NCBI GenBank assembly: GCA_965227455.1
Contig: OZ245752.1
Location: 3,534,001 to 3,598,000 of the forward strand
Direction: 5' to 3'
Length of the DNA: 64,000 bases
Source: JABDIP01 sp965227455
GTDB lineage: Bacteria > Pseudomonadota > Alphaproteobacteria > DSM-16000 > Inquilinaceae
This document shows, piece by piece, positions 17,415 through 26,937 of the stretch (position 1 is its first letter; each line of letters opens with the position of its first letter). The notes under the pieces are model-generated. The model did not search any database, had not been told where the DNA came from, and saw nothing but the letters and a program-made list of their open reading frames with translations. Made by a program: the position numbers and the translations under genes.

Positions 17415-18494
17415 GTGTGCCCCTTGTCAGGTGATGTCTCCAAGCCGGCTGAAGAGGCGCCCCAAATCCCGATCCGTGAGGAATTCGACCGCCGATACCT
17501 TTTGCTGGGCGCGGTGCCGCTGGCGGTCTACCTGCTCTTCTACCTGGTCCTGGTGGAGACCAGGAATACCGGGATCACGTTCAACGCCATCGAACCTGGC
17601 GGTTTTGCGGCCGTTGCCCATGGAGAGGCCAAGTTCCGATACCTCTGGGTCAGCGCATTCTGGATGTTCGGCACGGTATCCCTCGCGGTCATCGTCTCCT
17701 GCTCGTTCTCGCTGTTCCGCAATACCCCCCGGCAGCATCGGCTGTTCGTATTGTCCCTGCTCGTCTTCTCGTCCCTGGCGATCATCGGCTTCGAGATCGT
17801 TACCACGGAACACTGGGGCAGGCGCTGGTACGACAACATGGGTCGCGACCTGTTCCGGACCACCCTGGGAAAGATGCCCGTGTCGATTGCAGAGTCGGGC
17901 ATTCCCGAACGGGGCGTCGGACACGCAGACTCGATCCTCGGCAAGCTGGACATGGCGATCGATCTCGGGAAGTTCCTGGCAGCCATCGCGCTGATCGTCA
18001 TCGGCCTCGGCTCGATCATGACTCTGACGCGCCCCGTTGCCGGCAAGGAAGGCGCATCCCAGCCATCCGAGGAGCAGAGGACCCGATATCTCACCGACAA
18101 GGTCGCCGTGCTGAAGGCGTATCTCTACCAAGGCACGGCGGTCTTTGTGTTTGCCGTATTGGCAATGATGTCCTGGATGTTCTGGCCAATCGTCTTTCTC
18201 GCAGGAACTGACGTACAGGCCGCGTATCGCGACCTGTTGGTGGGCTCGGCAATCCTTCAAGGCGTTGGCTACACCGTCGGCGTCGCGTCCGTTTACCTGC
18301 CGCCGGCCATCATGCTGCGGCAGCGGGTCCGGCGGATGGCCAGGCAAGTCGCGGCCAGCAAAGATAGCGCCGGCGTCGAGCAGTGGCTGCGCGAGCGAGG
18401 GCTCCACTTCCAGCCGCTTGACGAGCTTCGCCAGATGGGCGCGATCCTGTTGCCGGCTCTGGTCAGCGGCGTACCCGCTCTCATGAACTTCTGA
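17415..18494 (+). CDS. Uncharacterised polytopic membrane protein
   Basis: 359 residues from a GTG at 17415, preceded by GGCGAAAG. I recognise no family. About six hydrophobic segments are visible: near residues 28-47, 75-98, 109-128, 194-214, 240-265 and 280-305, with a 55-residue loop between the third and fourth and a basic, charged region (RQRVRRMARQVAASKD) near the C-terminus. Neighbours on both sides have their own signals, so it may be a single gene. Confidence 0.7.
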   Translation: MCPLSGDVSKPAEEAPQIPIREEFDRRYLLLGAVPLAVYLLFYLVLVETRNTGITFNAIEPGGFAAVAHGEAKFRYLWVSAFWMFGTVSLAVIVSCSFSLFRNTPRQHRLFVLSLLVFSSLAIIGFEIVTTEHWGRRWYDNMGRDLFRTTLGKMPVSIAESGIPERGVGHADSILGKLDMAIDLGKFLAAIALIVIGLGSIMTLTRPVAGKEGASQPSEEQRTRYLTDKVAVLKAYLYQGTAVFVFAVLAMMSWMFWPIVFLAGTDVQAAYRDLLVGSAILQGVGYTVGVASVYLPPAIMLRQRVRRMARQVAASKDSAGVEQWLRERGLHFQPLDELRQMGAILLPALVSGVPALMNF

Positions 18495-18836
18495 AGCTGA
18501 TCGCCATCGACCGGTATTCCGCCTCGACCCCATCCGGCTCTCACGATCGGTTCGAATCCGCCCCTTGGGCGTTTCGCCTTTTCGGTGAAATTTCAATAAC
18601 GAAAACAGCCATGAGTATTGATTGCGAATGCGCTGTGATGCTAGCGTGACGCCTGGTCTCAGACGGCTGGGTCGAGGTTCCGATACCTCGTCTTCCGCCG
18701 AGACCGGGAACCGGGCAAGGCCCGGCCCAATAACGCCGTTAAGGCGAGCTCCAGAGTGATCGAAGATTGTAGGAAGCAGCGATCCGGCGCGCTTCCGCCA
18801 TGTCCATTCCTCGTGTCCCACGGGAGGGAAATCAGC
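18495..18836. other. 342-base gap between the membrane protein and EF-hand genes
   Basis: No open frame with a ribosome site is seen. The middle (about 18590-18650) is less GC-rich than the flanks and includes TTGATT and TAGCGT about 18 bases apart, a possible weak promoter for the EF-hand gene. No repeat or RNA gene is recognised. Confidence 0.4.
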
Positions 18837-19112
18837 ATGAGCAAACTTCGTACAGCATTCGTTGCAGCAGGTTGCCTCGGCTTGATGTGCTCGGCCGCGG
18901 CAGCCCAACAGCAGGCGCCCGCGCAAGGGCTGACCGTCGAGCAGGCGCGCATGATGGACGCCGACCGGGATGGCAGGATCACCCAGGAAGAATTCCTTCA
19001 GGGATCCTCCGACCAAGAGCTGTTCACACTGCTCGACACCAACCTCGACAATGTTCTGGACCAGCAAGAGCAGCGGGCGGGCATTCGCATCCCCATCAGG
19101 ACAACCCGCTAG
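18837..19112 (+). CDS. Secreted EF-hand calcium-binding protein
   Basis: 91 residues. A signal peptide ends near SAAAAQQQ at residue 24. The first EF-hand loop DADRDGRITQEE (near residue 42) has all five canonical ligands, and a second loop DTNLDNVLDQQE (near residue 67) has Asn in place of Gly at position 6, so it may bind calcium less well. The ATG at 18837 follows GGGAGGGAAATCAGC. It probably buffers or senses calcium in the periplasm; the specific role is unknown. Confidence 0.8.
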   Translation: MSKLRTAFVAAGCLGLMCSAAAAQQQAPAQGLTVEQARMMDADRDGRITQEEFLQGSSDQELFTLLDTNLDNVLDQQEQRAGIRIPIRTTR

Positions 19113-19330
19113 CGCCGCCCTTCGTTTTCTTTCGTATTTCGGAAACCGGCGAGATCGAGATCGGGACTCCGGTCGAACCGTTTTCTCCTCCGGGCGGCGC
19201 GGTTGGCGCTGAAGAAATCCGCTGAAAGTCGAGCGTTACGGCGCGTCTTCAGGCTCAATCCGCCCTGGTCGGATAAACGGTCGGCCATCCCTCCGTCCCT
19301 GTCTCGCCGCCAGACAGAGGAGGCCCTGCA

Positions 19331-20971
19331 ATGGCCTGTGGAACCATATCGACGCGGATAGCAATTGCACTCTTTGCCCTGGCATCGGTCGGCACCGCCA
19401 CGGCCTGGGCGGATGACGACGACGATGACGGCGACCGGGGCGGGCTGGTCGTCGGACCCCAGGTCCAGGTATCGGATTTCAGCCCGCTTCCGCCCTTCAG
19501 CGTGTGCGGCTCCTTCCCGGGTAGCATCGGCGGCGGCGGCGTCAATTTCTTCGGCAGCGAAGTCGAGCCCTGGCTCGACGTCAACCCGACCGATCCCGAC
19601 AACCTGGTCGCGTACTGGCAGCAGGATCGCTGGTCGAATGGCGGATCGCGCGGCAATGTCGCAGCCGTCAGCCTGGATGGCGGATCGACCTGGACCATCG
19701 TGCCGGTGCCGGGCCAGACCGACTGCACAGGCGGCCCCTTCGAGCGGGCCTCGGACCCCTGGGTGACCTTCTCGCCAGACGGCACGCTGCATCAAATGAG
19801 CCTGGTCTTCGACATCGATCCGCCGTTCACCGCGCCCGTCGGCTTCGGTCCGAATGCGATGACGACCAGCCGGTCCTTCGATGGCGGCCTCACCTGGACC
19901 GACCCGATCGAGATCATCTTCGACGACGACCCGAGCTTCCTCAACGACAAGAACTCGATGACAGCCGATCCGACGGATTCGGATTTCGTCTACGCCGTCT
20001 GGGACCGGCTCGCTGTCGACCCGGTCGACATCACCGCGCCGTTCAAGGGGCCGGCCTATTTCGCCCGCACGACCAATGGCGGAGCCACCTGGGAGCCGGC
20101 CGTCGAGATCTTCGATCCGGGCACGAACAACCAGGTGATCGGCAGCCAGATCGTTGTCCTGCCGGACGGCACCGTGCTCAACTTCTTCAACAAGATCATC
20201 AACCAGAACCTGGACGGCACCACGAATCCGCAGCCCCAGGCCTTCCGGCTGACCGTCATCCGCTCGGACGACAAGGGCGCGACCTGGGATGTGGTCGACG
20301 GCCCGGACGGCGGCATCGAGATCGCCCTCATCCTTGGCCAAGGGGCGACGACGCCCGACGCGGGAATCGGCGTCCGCGACGGCTCGATCATCTTCGACGT
20401 CGCCGTCGACCCGCACTCCGGTGCGCTGTATGCGGTCTGGCAGGATTTCCGGTTCACCGGCTTCGACCAGATCGCCTTCAGCCAGTCCAAGGATGGCGGC
20501 GAGACATGGTCGAACCCTGTCCGGATCAATCGCACACCGCCGAACCCGGCGCGGCCGTTCACCCAGCAGGCCTTCCTGCCATCGGTCGCGGTGGGCGGAG
20601 ACGGCACGGTGGTCGTCACCCATTACGATTTCCGCAATGACGTCGTCGGGCTGCAAGATCTGGCCGATCACTGGATGATCTTCTGCGACCGACGGTGCGA
20701 CGACCCTTCAAACTGGGTGGACGAGACCCGGCTGACCGACATCTCCTTCGACTACAACGAAGCGCCATTCGCCAATGGTTTATTCCTCGGCGACTATGTG
20801 GGCCTGGCGGCAATCGGCGACGAGTATCTCGCGTTCTTCCAGGAATCGTCGGTCTTCGATTCCGCCGACGGCTTCTTCCGCAAGGTCATCCGTGGCGGTG
20901 GCGGCGATGATGACGATGACGACGATGATGACGACGGAGATCGTCGTTTTTCGTTCAGATTCGGCGGATAA
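19331..20971 (+). CDS. Secreted BNR/sialidase-like propeller with poly-Asp ends
   Basis: 546 residues. Signal peptide ending near residue 27 (TAWA), then ADDDDDDGDRGG. The body has repeated Asp-box motifs (SLDGGSTWTI, SFDGGLTWTD, TTNGGATWEP, SDDKGATWDV, SKDGGETWSN), the mark of a six-bladed sialidase/BNR propeller fold. The C-terminus is GGGG followed by ten Asp and GDRRFSFRFGG. The conserved sialidase Arg triad was not identified, so catalytic activity is unproven. A strong ribosome site (AGAGGAGG) precedes the ATG, and a terminator follows. Confidence 0.78.
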   Translation: MACGTISTRIAIALFALASVGTATAWADDDDDDGDRGGLVVGPQVQVSDFSPLPPFSVCGSFPGSIGGGGVNFFGSEVEPWLDVNPTDPDNLVAYWQQDRWSNGGSRGNVAAVSLDGGSTWTIVPVPGQTDCTGGPFERASDPWVTFSPDGTLHQMSLVFDIDPPFTAPVGFGPNAMTTSRSFDGGLTWTDPIEIIFDDDPSFLNDKNSMTADPTDSDFVYAVWDRLAVDPVDITAPFKGPAYFARTTNGGATWEPAVEIFDPGTNNQVIGSQIVVLPDGTVLNFFNKIINQNLDGTTNPQPQAFRLTVIRSDDKGATWDVVDGPDGGIEIALILGQGATTPDAGIGVRDGSIIFDVAVDPHSGALYAVWQDFRFTGFDQIAFSQSKDGGETWSNPVRINRTPPNPARPFTQQAFLPSVAVGGDGTVVVTHYDFRNDVVGLQDLADHWMIFCDRRCDDPSNWVDETRLTDISFDYNEAPFANGLFLGDYVGLAAIGDEYLAFFQESSVFDSADGFFRKVIRGGGGDDDDDDDDDDGDRRFSFRFGG

Positions 20972-21006
20972 GACGGGAACCGGCGGGAATTCCCGCTGAG
21001 TGATCG

Positions 21007-21039
21007 GGGGCGGGGCGTTCGGCTCCGCCCCTTCTTTTT
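21007..21039 (+). terminator. Rho-independent terminator after the propeller gene
   Basis: The stem GGGGCGGGGC / GCTCCGCCCC (one G-U pair), closed by a five-base loop, is followed by TTCTTTTT. It lies 36 bases after the stop codon at 20971. Confidence 0.8.
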
Positions 21040-21135
21040 GCCGGCGTCCGGCAATCCGCCGGATATGGCGCCCATTGGCGCTATCGATTGCCATACAATT
21101 GGCCTATATGAGTTGCCTCTTCGAGGACGGACGCC

Positions 21136-22707
21136 ATGACCGATCAGACCGAGCCTGCCCGCCCCCGCCCGGTGGTATTCTGCGTGCTGGACGGCTGGGG
21201 ATACCGCGAGGATCCCGCCGACAACGCCGTTGCCCTGGGCGACACCCCGAATTTCGACCGCCTGTGGGACACATGCCCGCACGCGCTGATGCGCGCCAGC
21301 GAGGAGGATGTCGGGCTGCCGGCGGGCCAGATCGGCAATTCCGAGGTCGGGCACATGAATCTCGGCGCCGGCCGGGTGGTGCTGCAGGACCTGCTGAAGA
21401 TCGCCAAGGCCATCGAGGATGGCGAATTCGCCCGCAACCCGGCCCTGACCCGGCATATCGCGGCCCTGAAGGAGACCGGCGGGACCTGCCACCTCATGGG
21501 CCTGCTGTCGCCGGGCGGCGTGCACGCCCACCAGGATCATTTCACGGCCCTGGCCCGGACCGTGGCGGCCGGCGGCGTTCCGGTCGCGATCCACGCCTTT
21601 ACCGATGGCCGCGACACGCCGCCGATGGACGGCAAGCGGACGATGGCCGACTTCCTGGCCGATATCGCCGATCTGCCCGATGTCCGCATCGCTACCGTCG
21701 ACGGGCGCTACTACGCGATGGACCGCGACAAGCGCTGGGAGCGGATCGAGCGTGCCTATCGGACCCTGGCCGAGGCGTCAGGTCCGCGCGCCGACGATCC
21801 GCTGGCCGTCCTGCAAAGCGCCTATGACGCCGATACAGGCGACGAATTCGTCGAACCGACGGTGATCGGCGACTATGCCGGCATCAAGGATGGCGACGGC
21901 ATCCTGTTCGCCAATTTCCGCGCCGACCGGGCGCGGCAGATCCTGACGGCCCTGCTGGACCCGGACTTCGACGGGTTCGCGCGGACGCCGATCCGCTTCG
22001 CCGATGCCTGCGGCATGTCGGAGTATTCCGATCACCTGAAGACGATGATGTCGGCGATCTTCCCGCCGCGCTCCATCGAGGACGTGATCGGCGCCGTGGT
22101 GGCCGAGGCCGGCATGACCCAGATCCGCATGGCGGAGACCGAGAAATACCCGCACGTCACCTTCTTCTTCAATGGCGGCGAAGAGACCCAGTTTCCCGGC
22201 GAGGACCGCATCATGGTGCCGTCGCCGAAGGTCGCCACCTACGATCTGCAGCCCGAGATGTCGGCGCCGGAGCTGGCGGACAGGCTGGTCGAGGCGGTCG
22301 ACAGCGGCAAATACGACCTGGTCATCGTCAATTTCGCCAACCCCGACATGGTCGGCCACACCGGCAGCCTGCCGGCTGCCATCAAGGCCGTGGAGACGGT
22401 CGATACCTGCCTTGGCCGGCTGGAAGCCGCCGTGGTGCGGGCCGGCGGGGCACTGCTGTTCACTGCCGATCACGGCAATTGCGACATCATGCGCGACCCG
22501 GAAACCGGACAGCCCCATACCGCCCACACCCTGAGCCCGGTGCCGGTGGTGCTGGTCAATGCGCCGGCCGGGGTCAGCGGATTGCATGACGGCCGCCTGG
22601 CCGATGTGGCCCCGACGCTGCTGGAACTGCTGCAGCTGCCGCAGCCCGAGGCGATGACCGGGCGCAGCCTGATCGATGGGGATTCCGCGCAGCGCGCCGC
22701 GGAGTAG
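21136..22707 (+). CDS. gpmI: 2,3-bisphosphoglycerate-independent phosphoglycerate mutase
   Basis: 523-residue manganese-dependent glycolytic mutase. The start VVFCVLDGWGYRED, the catalytic Ser69 in GQIGNSEVGHMNLGAG, AFTDGRDTPP, NFRADRARQI and the C-terminal metal site TADHGNCDIMRDPETGQPHT are all in place. It heads a run of genes (gpmI-envC-ctpA-deacetylase-rppH) with 0-50 base gaps, an arrangement common in alphaproteobacteria. Confidence 0.97.
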   Translation: MTDQTEPARPRPVVFCVLDGWGYREDPADNAVALGDTPNFDRLWDTCPHALMRASEEDVGLPAGQIGNSEVGHMNLGAGRVVLQDLLKIAKAIEDGEFARNPALTRHIAALKETGGTCHLMGLLSPGGVHAHQDHFTALARTVAAGGVPVAIHAFTDGRDTPPMDGKRTMADFLADIADLPDVRIATVDGRYYAMDRDKRWERIERAYRTLAEASGPRADDPLAVLQSAYDADTGDEFVEPTVIGDYAGIKDGDGILFANFRADRARQILTALLDPDFDGFARTPIRFADACGMSEYSDHLKTMMSAIFPPRSIEDVIGAVVAEAGMTQIRMAETEKYPHVTFFFNGGEETQFPGEDRIMVPSPKVATYDLQPEMSAPELADRLVEAVDSGKYDLVIVNFANPDMVGHTGSLPAAIKAVETVDTCLGRLEAAVVRAGGALLFTADHGNCDIMRDPETGQPHTAHTLSPVPVVLVNAPAGVSGLHDGRLADVAPTLLELLQLPQPEAMTGRSLIDGDSAQRAAE

Positions 22708-22709
22708 GA

Positions 22710-24008
22710 ATGCGATCGGAGTCCGCCAGCACCCCTGCCTGCCGCTATGCCGTGATCGGCGTCGCGCTGGCGATGATGGCGGCTCAGCCATCGGTGGCGC
22801 AGGACGCCGCCGGGACCGCCGAGGAGATCGAGCGGCTGGAGCAGTCCATCGAGACCTCCAACGATCAACGGCGTGAGCTCGATCGGCGGCTGACGGAGTT
22901 GCGCCAGGAGGTGGCCGATCTGCGTGCCGCCACCATCAGCACCTCGATGGAGATCATGGCGCAGCATCAGGTGCTGATCGGGATCGAGCGCGAGACGGCC
23001 GAGTTGGAGGCGGAGGAAGCCGTTCGCATCGAGGCGCTGGACGTGCAGCGCGACAAGCTGTCGCTGCTGCTGGGCGGGCTGACCCGGCTGGCCCGTATCC
23101 CGCCGGAGACCATGGTCGCCCGCCCCAGCGCCCCGGTAGAGGCTCTGCGCACGGCAACTCTTCTGCGTTCGGCGGTCCCGGCCTTCGAGGAGGAGGCGCG
23201 GGTCCTGCGGGACCATCTCACCGAATTGGCGTCTGTACGGCTGGATCTGGAGGATCGGCGCAATCGGGCCAACGCCCAGCGCGCGGCGCTGGATGGCCGG
23301 ATCGATGCCATGAACGCCCTGATCGGCCGCCGCGAGACGCTGATGTCGGAGACCGAGGCGGAACGCCGGGCGGTGGAGCAGCGGCTGCAGCGTCTGGCCG
23401 ACGAGGCCGGGTCCCTGCGCGAATTGCTGGCCAAGCTGGAAGAGGAGGCCCGGATCGCGGAGCAGACGGCCGCGGCGGAACCCGAACCGGAGCCCGAGCC
23501 AAGCCCGGCCGAGTTGGAGGCCGCCGCCGTCGCCGCCGCCCTCAACGAGGGTCGCGAATTGGTGCATGGCGAAGTCGCCAGCAGCCTGACGGCGCTGCCC
23601 CTGTTCGACGGCGTCATCCTGCCGGCCAGCGGCGAGATCCTGGTGCGCTATGGCCAGCCCAACGCTGCCGGAGAAACGAATCGCGGTTTGACGCTGCAGC
23701 CTTATCCCGGGGCGCCGATCGTGGCGCCGCTGGATGGCCAGGTGCGGTTCGCCGGCAGCTTCCGCGGCTATGGCGAACTCTTGATCCTGGAGCATTCCGG
23801 TGGATATCATTCGCTGATAGCCGGATTTGGACGCCTGGACGCCCGCGTCGGCCAGCAGGTTCTGGCCGGAGAACCGGTTGGTGTCACGGCTTTGCCGCAA
23901 AGCGGCTCTACGGATAATCCGACTTTGTATTTCGAGTTCAGAAACAACGGGCAGCCGATCAACCCGGTCCAGGGGTTGACCATGGCCCGAGAAAGCGTAC
24001 GAGGATGA
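22710..24008 (+). CDS. envC: EnvC-like murein hydrolase activator, degenerate LytM domain
   Basis: 432 residues. Signal peptide to about residue 30 (SVAQ), then long coiled coils (residues 35-270, rich in E, R and A, including EEIERLEQSIETSNDQRREL), a linker with repeated EPEPEP, and a C-terminal LytM/M23 domain. The zinc ligands are lost: the usual His-x-Gly-x-Asp is replaced by NRGLT, and the usual His-x-His by LYFEF. It should thus activate amidases and not cleave peptidoglycan itself. The stop overlaps the ctpA ATG (ATGA). Confidence 0.9.
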   Translation: MRSESASTPACRYAVIGVALAMMAAQPSVAQDAAGTAEEIERLEQSIETSNDQRRELDRRLTELRQEVADLRAATISTSMEIMAQHQVLIGIERETAELEAEEAVRIEALDVQRDKLSLLLGGLTRLARIPPETMVARPSAPVEALRTATLLRSAVPAFEEEARVLRDHLTELASVRLDLEDRRNRANAQRAALDGRIDAMNALIGRRETLMSETEAERRAVEQRLQRLADEAGSLRELLAKLEEEARIAEQTAAAEPEPEPEPSPAELEAAAVAAALNEGRELVHGEVASSLTALPLFDGVILPASGEILVRYGQPNAAGETNRGLTLQPYPGAPIVAPLDGQVRFAGSFRGYGELLILEHSGGYHSLIAGFGRLDARVGQQVLAGEPVGVTALPQSGSTDNPTLYFEFRNNGQPINPVQGLTMARESVRG

Positions 24009-25279
24009 GTATCATGCGCCCCATCGCCGCCGCACTTGCCTTCCTGCTGCTGGCTCCCACGGCCGGATTTGCCCAATCCGACGACCGTGCCGACACCTAT
24101 CAGCAGCTTGACCTGTTCGGCGAGGTCTTCGAGAGGGTGCGCGCAGAATATGTCGAGCAGGTCACCGACAAGGAACTGATCGAGGCGGCGATCAGCGGCA
24201 TGCTGACATCCCTCGACCCGCATTCCAGCTTCCTCAACGCCGACAACTTCCAGGACATGCAGGTCCAGACCCGTGGCGCCTTCGGCGGCCTGGGCATTGA
24301 AGTGACCATGGAAAACGGCCTGGTCCGCGTGGTGACGCCGATGGACGACACGCCGGCCTTCCGCGCCGGGCTGGAAGCCGGCGACCTGATCAGCCATCTG
24401 GACGGCGAGCCGGTCCTGGGCCTGACCCTGAGCGACGCCGTCGACCGCATGCGCGGCCGGGTCGGCGAGGACATTGTCCTGACCATCCTGCGCGGCGAGC
24501 AGGAGCCGTTCGACGTGACCGTCACCCGCGACGTGATCCGCGTCCAATCTGTGCGCTGGCGCACCGAGGGCAATGTCGGCTACATCCGCATCGCCAGCTT
24601 CACCGAGCAGACGACCAGCGGCGTTAAGCGCGCCATCGACGAGATCGCCGCCGAGCTAGGCGGCGACGTCATCGGCTTCGTCCTGGACCTGCGCAACAAT
24701 CCGGGCGGCCTGCTGGACCAGGCGGTCGAGGTGTCCGACGTGTTCCTGGAGCAGGGCGAGATCGTCTCGACCCGCGGCCGGCACGAGGATTTGGCGCAGC
24801 GCTACAACGCCGATCCGGACGATCTGATCGAGGGCCTGCCGCTGGTGGTGCTGATCAATGGCGGTTCGGCCTCGGCCTCGGAGATCGTCGCCGGCGCTCT
24901 GCAGGACCATGGCCGCGCCGTGCTGCTGGGCACCGACAGCTTCGGCAAGGGCTCGGTGCAGACCATCATCCCGCTGGGCGGCCAGGGCGCCATGCGCCTG
25001 ACGACGGCCCGCTACTACACCCCGTCCGGGCGGTCCATCCAAGCGCTCGGCATCGAGCCGGACATCGAAGTCCAACCGGCCCGCTTGGAGGAGCTGGACG
25101 TCGCCGGCCGCCGCGAGGCCGATCTGCGCGGCGCCCTGGGCGCCGAGCAGGACAGCGCCGATGAGGAGATGGCCGAGGACGGCTCCGCGGAGGACGAGGC
25201 GCCGTTCGATTATCAGTTGTCCCGCGCGCTGGACCTGCTACGCGGCGTGGCTCTGTTCGGCCAGCGGGTGGTCAACTGA
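24005..25279 (+). CDS. ctpA: C-terminal processing peptidase CtpA (S41A)
   Basis: 424-residue periplasmic serine protease that trims C-termini. Signal peptide to about residue 24 (AGFAQ), PDZ domain at about 90-175, then the S41 domain with the Ser-Lys dyad: Ser290 in GGSASASE and Lys315 in FGKGSVQT, spaced 25 residues apart as in the family. The C-terminal tail is strongly acidic (EMAEDGSAEDEAP). The overlap with envC fits a shared role in cell separation and envelope turnover. Confidence 0.95.
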   Translation: MSIMRPIAAALAFLLLAPTAGFAQSDDRADTYQQLDLFGEVFERVRAEYVEQVTDKELIEAAISGMLTSLDPHSSFLNADNFQDMQVQTRGAFGGLGIEVTMENGLVRVVTPMDDTPAFRAGLEAGDLISHLDGEPVLGLTLSDAVDRMRGRVGEDIVLTILRGEQEPFDVTVTRDVIRVQSVRWRTEGNVGYIRIASFTEQTTSGVKRAIDEIAAELGGDVIGFVLDLRNNPGGLLDQAVEVSDVFLEQGEIVSTRGRHEDLAQRYNADPDDLIEGLPLVVLINGGSASASEIVAGALQDHGRAVLLGTDSFGKGSVQTIIPLGGQGAMRLTTARYYTPSGRSIQALGIEPDIEVQPARLEELDVAGRREADLRGALGAEQDSADEEMAEDGSAEDEAPFDYQLSRALDLLRGVALFGQRVVN

Positions 25280-25325
25280 CGATCCGCACCCGGTAGCTCC
25301 GCCAACGATCGGTCCCCTGCGAGAC

Positions 25326-26438
25326 GTGGCGAAGGCAAGAGGCAAATCCCGGCCGAAATCGGATCGGCCGAAATCCCGGCGCGTCGGCCTGGCGACGGTC
25401 GTCCTGGCGATCGTCATCCTGGCCACGGCCGGCGCCGTGCTGTGGCTGACCTTGTCCGCCGACACCACCATGGCCCGGCTGCGCGCCAATGCCGATCGCG
25501 CCTCGTTGCAGGCGGTGATCGAGCTGCCGCGCCCGACCGGGGATGCCGCCCAATCCGCGGGTTCGACGCAAACGGCCGCCGTTCCGGAGCCCGCGGCTCC
25601 GGCAGCTGAAACGCCACAGGAGGCCGTGGAGGCGCTGCCGCCGGCCCCGGTCACGGAGCTGGTGCAGGTCTCCGCCGTCGGTCCCCTGCCCCGGATCGCG
25701 GCCGATGGGCGGACTCCCTGGCAGACCTATGCGCGGCCCTTCGACACCGCCGATACCCGGCCGCGGATTGCCATCGTGGTCACCGATATGGGCCATGCCC
25801 ATGCACCGACCAATGCCGCCATCCGCCGGCTGCCGGGCCCGGTGACGCTTGCCTTCTCGCCCTATGCGCCGGATCTGGAAGCCTGGCTGATCGCCGCCCG
25901 CGAGCTGGGCCACGAGACGCTGATGATGCTGCCGATGGAGCCGGAGACCTATCCGCGCGACGATCCCGGCCCGCATACGCTGCTCACCTCGCTGGGCCCC
26001 AATGTCAACCGCGACCGCCTGGAATGGGTGCTCAGCCGCGGCGCCGGCTATGTCGGGGTGGTCACCGAGATGGGATCGCGCTTCACAGCCTCGGAAGAGG
26101 CCCTGTCGCCGGTGCTGTCGGCACTCGGCGAGCGCGGATTGCTGGTGTTGGACAATGGCGCGGCGGCAAACAGCCGGGTCGGCGAGTTGGCCGGGCGCCT
26201 GGGCATGCCCCAGGCCGCCAACAGCCGGTTGATCGATGCCGATACCGACCGCGACTCGATCGATCTGCGTCTCCAGGAGCTGGAGGACATCGCCCGGGAG
26301 ACCGGCTTTGCGGTGGGGCTCGCCCACCCCTATCCGCTGACCTTCGAGCGGCTGGCCGCCTGGATCCCGGTACTCGAGCGCAAGGGGATCGTGCTGGCCC
26401 CGATTACGGCGGTGGTCGGCCGGCCGACCGCCGGCTGA
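25326..26438 (+). CDS. Divergent polysaccharide deacetylase family protein
   Basis: 370 residues from a GTG at 25326. An N-terminal basic cytoplasmic stretch (KARGKSRPKSDRPKSRR) is followed by one membrane segment (VVLAIVILATAGAVLWLTL), a Pro/Ala-rich periplasmic linker and a deacetylase-like NodB-fold domain: RIAIVVTDMGHAHAPT, FSPYAPDLEAWL, HETLMMLPMEPETYP, LDNGAAANSR, and a final VGLAHPYPLTFERL. This is the YibQ-like (DUF610) group always found next to envC and ctpA in alphaproteobacteria. Upstream codons overlap ctpA and were not chosen. Confidence 0.88.
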   Translation: MAKARGKSRPKSDRPKSRRVGLATVVLAIVILATAGAVLWLTLSADTTMARLRANADRASLQAVIELPRPTGDAAQSAGSTQTAAVPEPAAPAAETPQEAVEALPPAPVTELVQVSAVGPLPRIAADGRTPWQTYARPFDTADTRPRIAIVVTDMGHAHAPTNAAIRRLPGPVTLAFSPYAPDLEAWLIAARELGHETLMMLPMEPETYPRDDPGPHTLLTSLGPNVNRDRLEWVLSRGAGYVGVVTEMGSRFTASEEALSPVLSALGERGLLVLDNGAAANSRVGELAGRLGMPQAANSRLIDADTDRDSIDLRLQELEDIARETGFAVGLAHPYPLTFERLAAWIPVLERKGIVLAPITAVVGRPTAG

Positions 26439-26443
26439 CCGGG

Positions 26444-26908
26444 ATGGCATCGGACCGGCGCTATCGCCCCTGTGTCGGAATCGTGCTGATCAACGATGCC
26501 GGCCGCATCTTCCTGGCCCATAGGAGCGACGCCCCGGGCGCCTGGCAGATGCCCCAAGGCGGCATCGATGCGGGCGAGACGCCGCGGGATGCGGCATTAA
26601 GGGAGTTGAAAGAGGAAACCGGCACAGATAAGGCCACAATTCTGGCCGAGACTGCCGACTGGTTGCGTTACGACCTGCCACCCGAGGTCGCGGCCAGAAA
26701 ATGGAAGGGCCGCTATCGGGGGCAGGCGCAGAAATGGTTCGCGTTCCGCTTTGCGGGCGCAGATGGGGATTTCGATCTGGCCGCCCATGAACAGGAGTTC
26801 GATGCGTGGCGCTGGGCGACGCCGGATGAAGTCCTTGAGGCCATCGTGCCGTTCAAGAGGCCCGTATACGAGGCCGTGTTGGAGGAATTTGCCGCCCTGT
26901 TGACGTAA
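26444..26908 (+). CDS. rppH: RNA pyrophosphohydrolase RppH
   Basis: 154-residue Nudix hydrolase that removes pyrophosphate from 5'-triphosphate RNA and triggers mRNA decay. The Nudix box GGIDAGETPRDAALRELKEE follows a YRPCVGIVLINDAG start, and AQKWFAFRF plus WRWATPDEVLEAIVPFKRPVY are typical of the alphaproteobacterial type. It begins 6 bases after the deacetylase gene ends, closing the gpmI-envC-ctpA run. Confidence 0.95.
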   Translation: MASDRRYRPCVGIVLINDAGRIFLAHRSDAPGAWQMPQGGIDAGETPRDAALRELKEETGTDKATILAETADWLRYDLPPEVAARKWKGRYRGQAQKWFAFRFAGADGDFDLAAHEQEFDAWRWATPDEVLEAIVPFKRPVYEAVLEEFAALLT

Positions 26909-26937
26909 GGGCATGCCGCGACCCCGAAAGGAGCAAG

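Noticed and set aside
19109..20671. A 520-codon frame on the minus strand.
   Set aside because: Antisense of the propeller gene, which has a signal peptide and Asp-box motifs on the plus strand.
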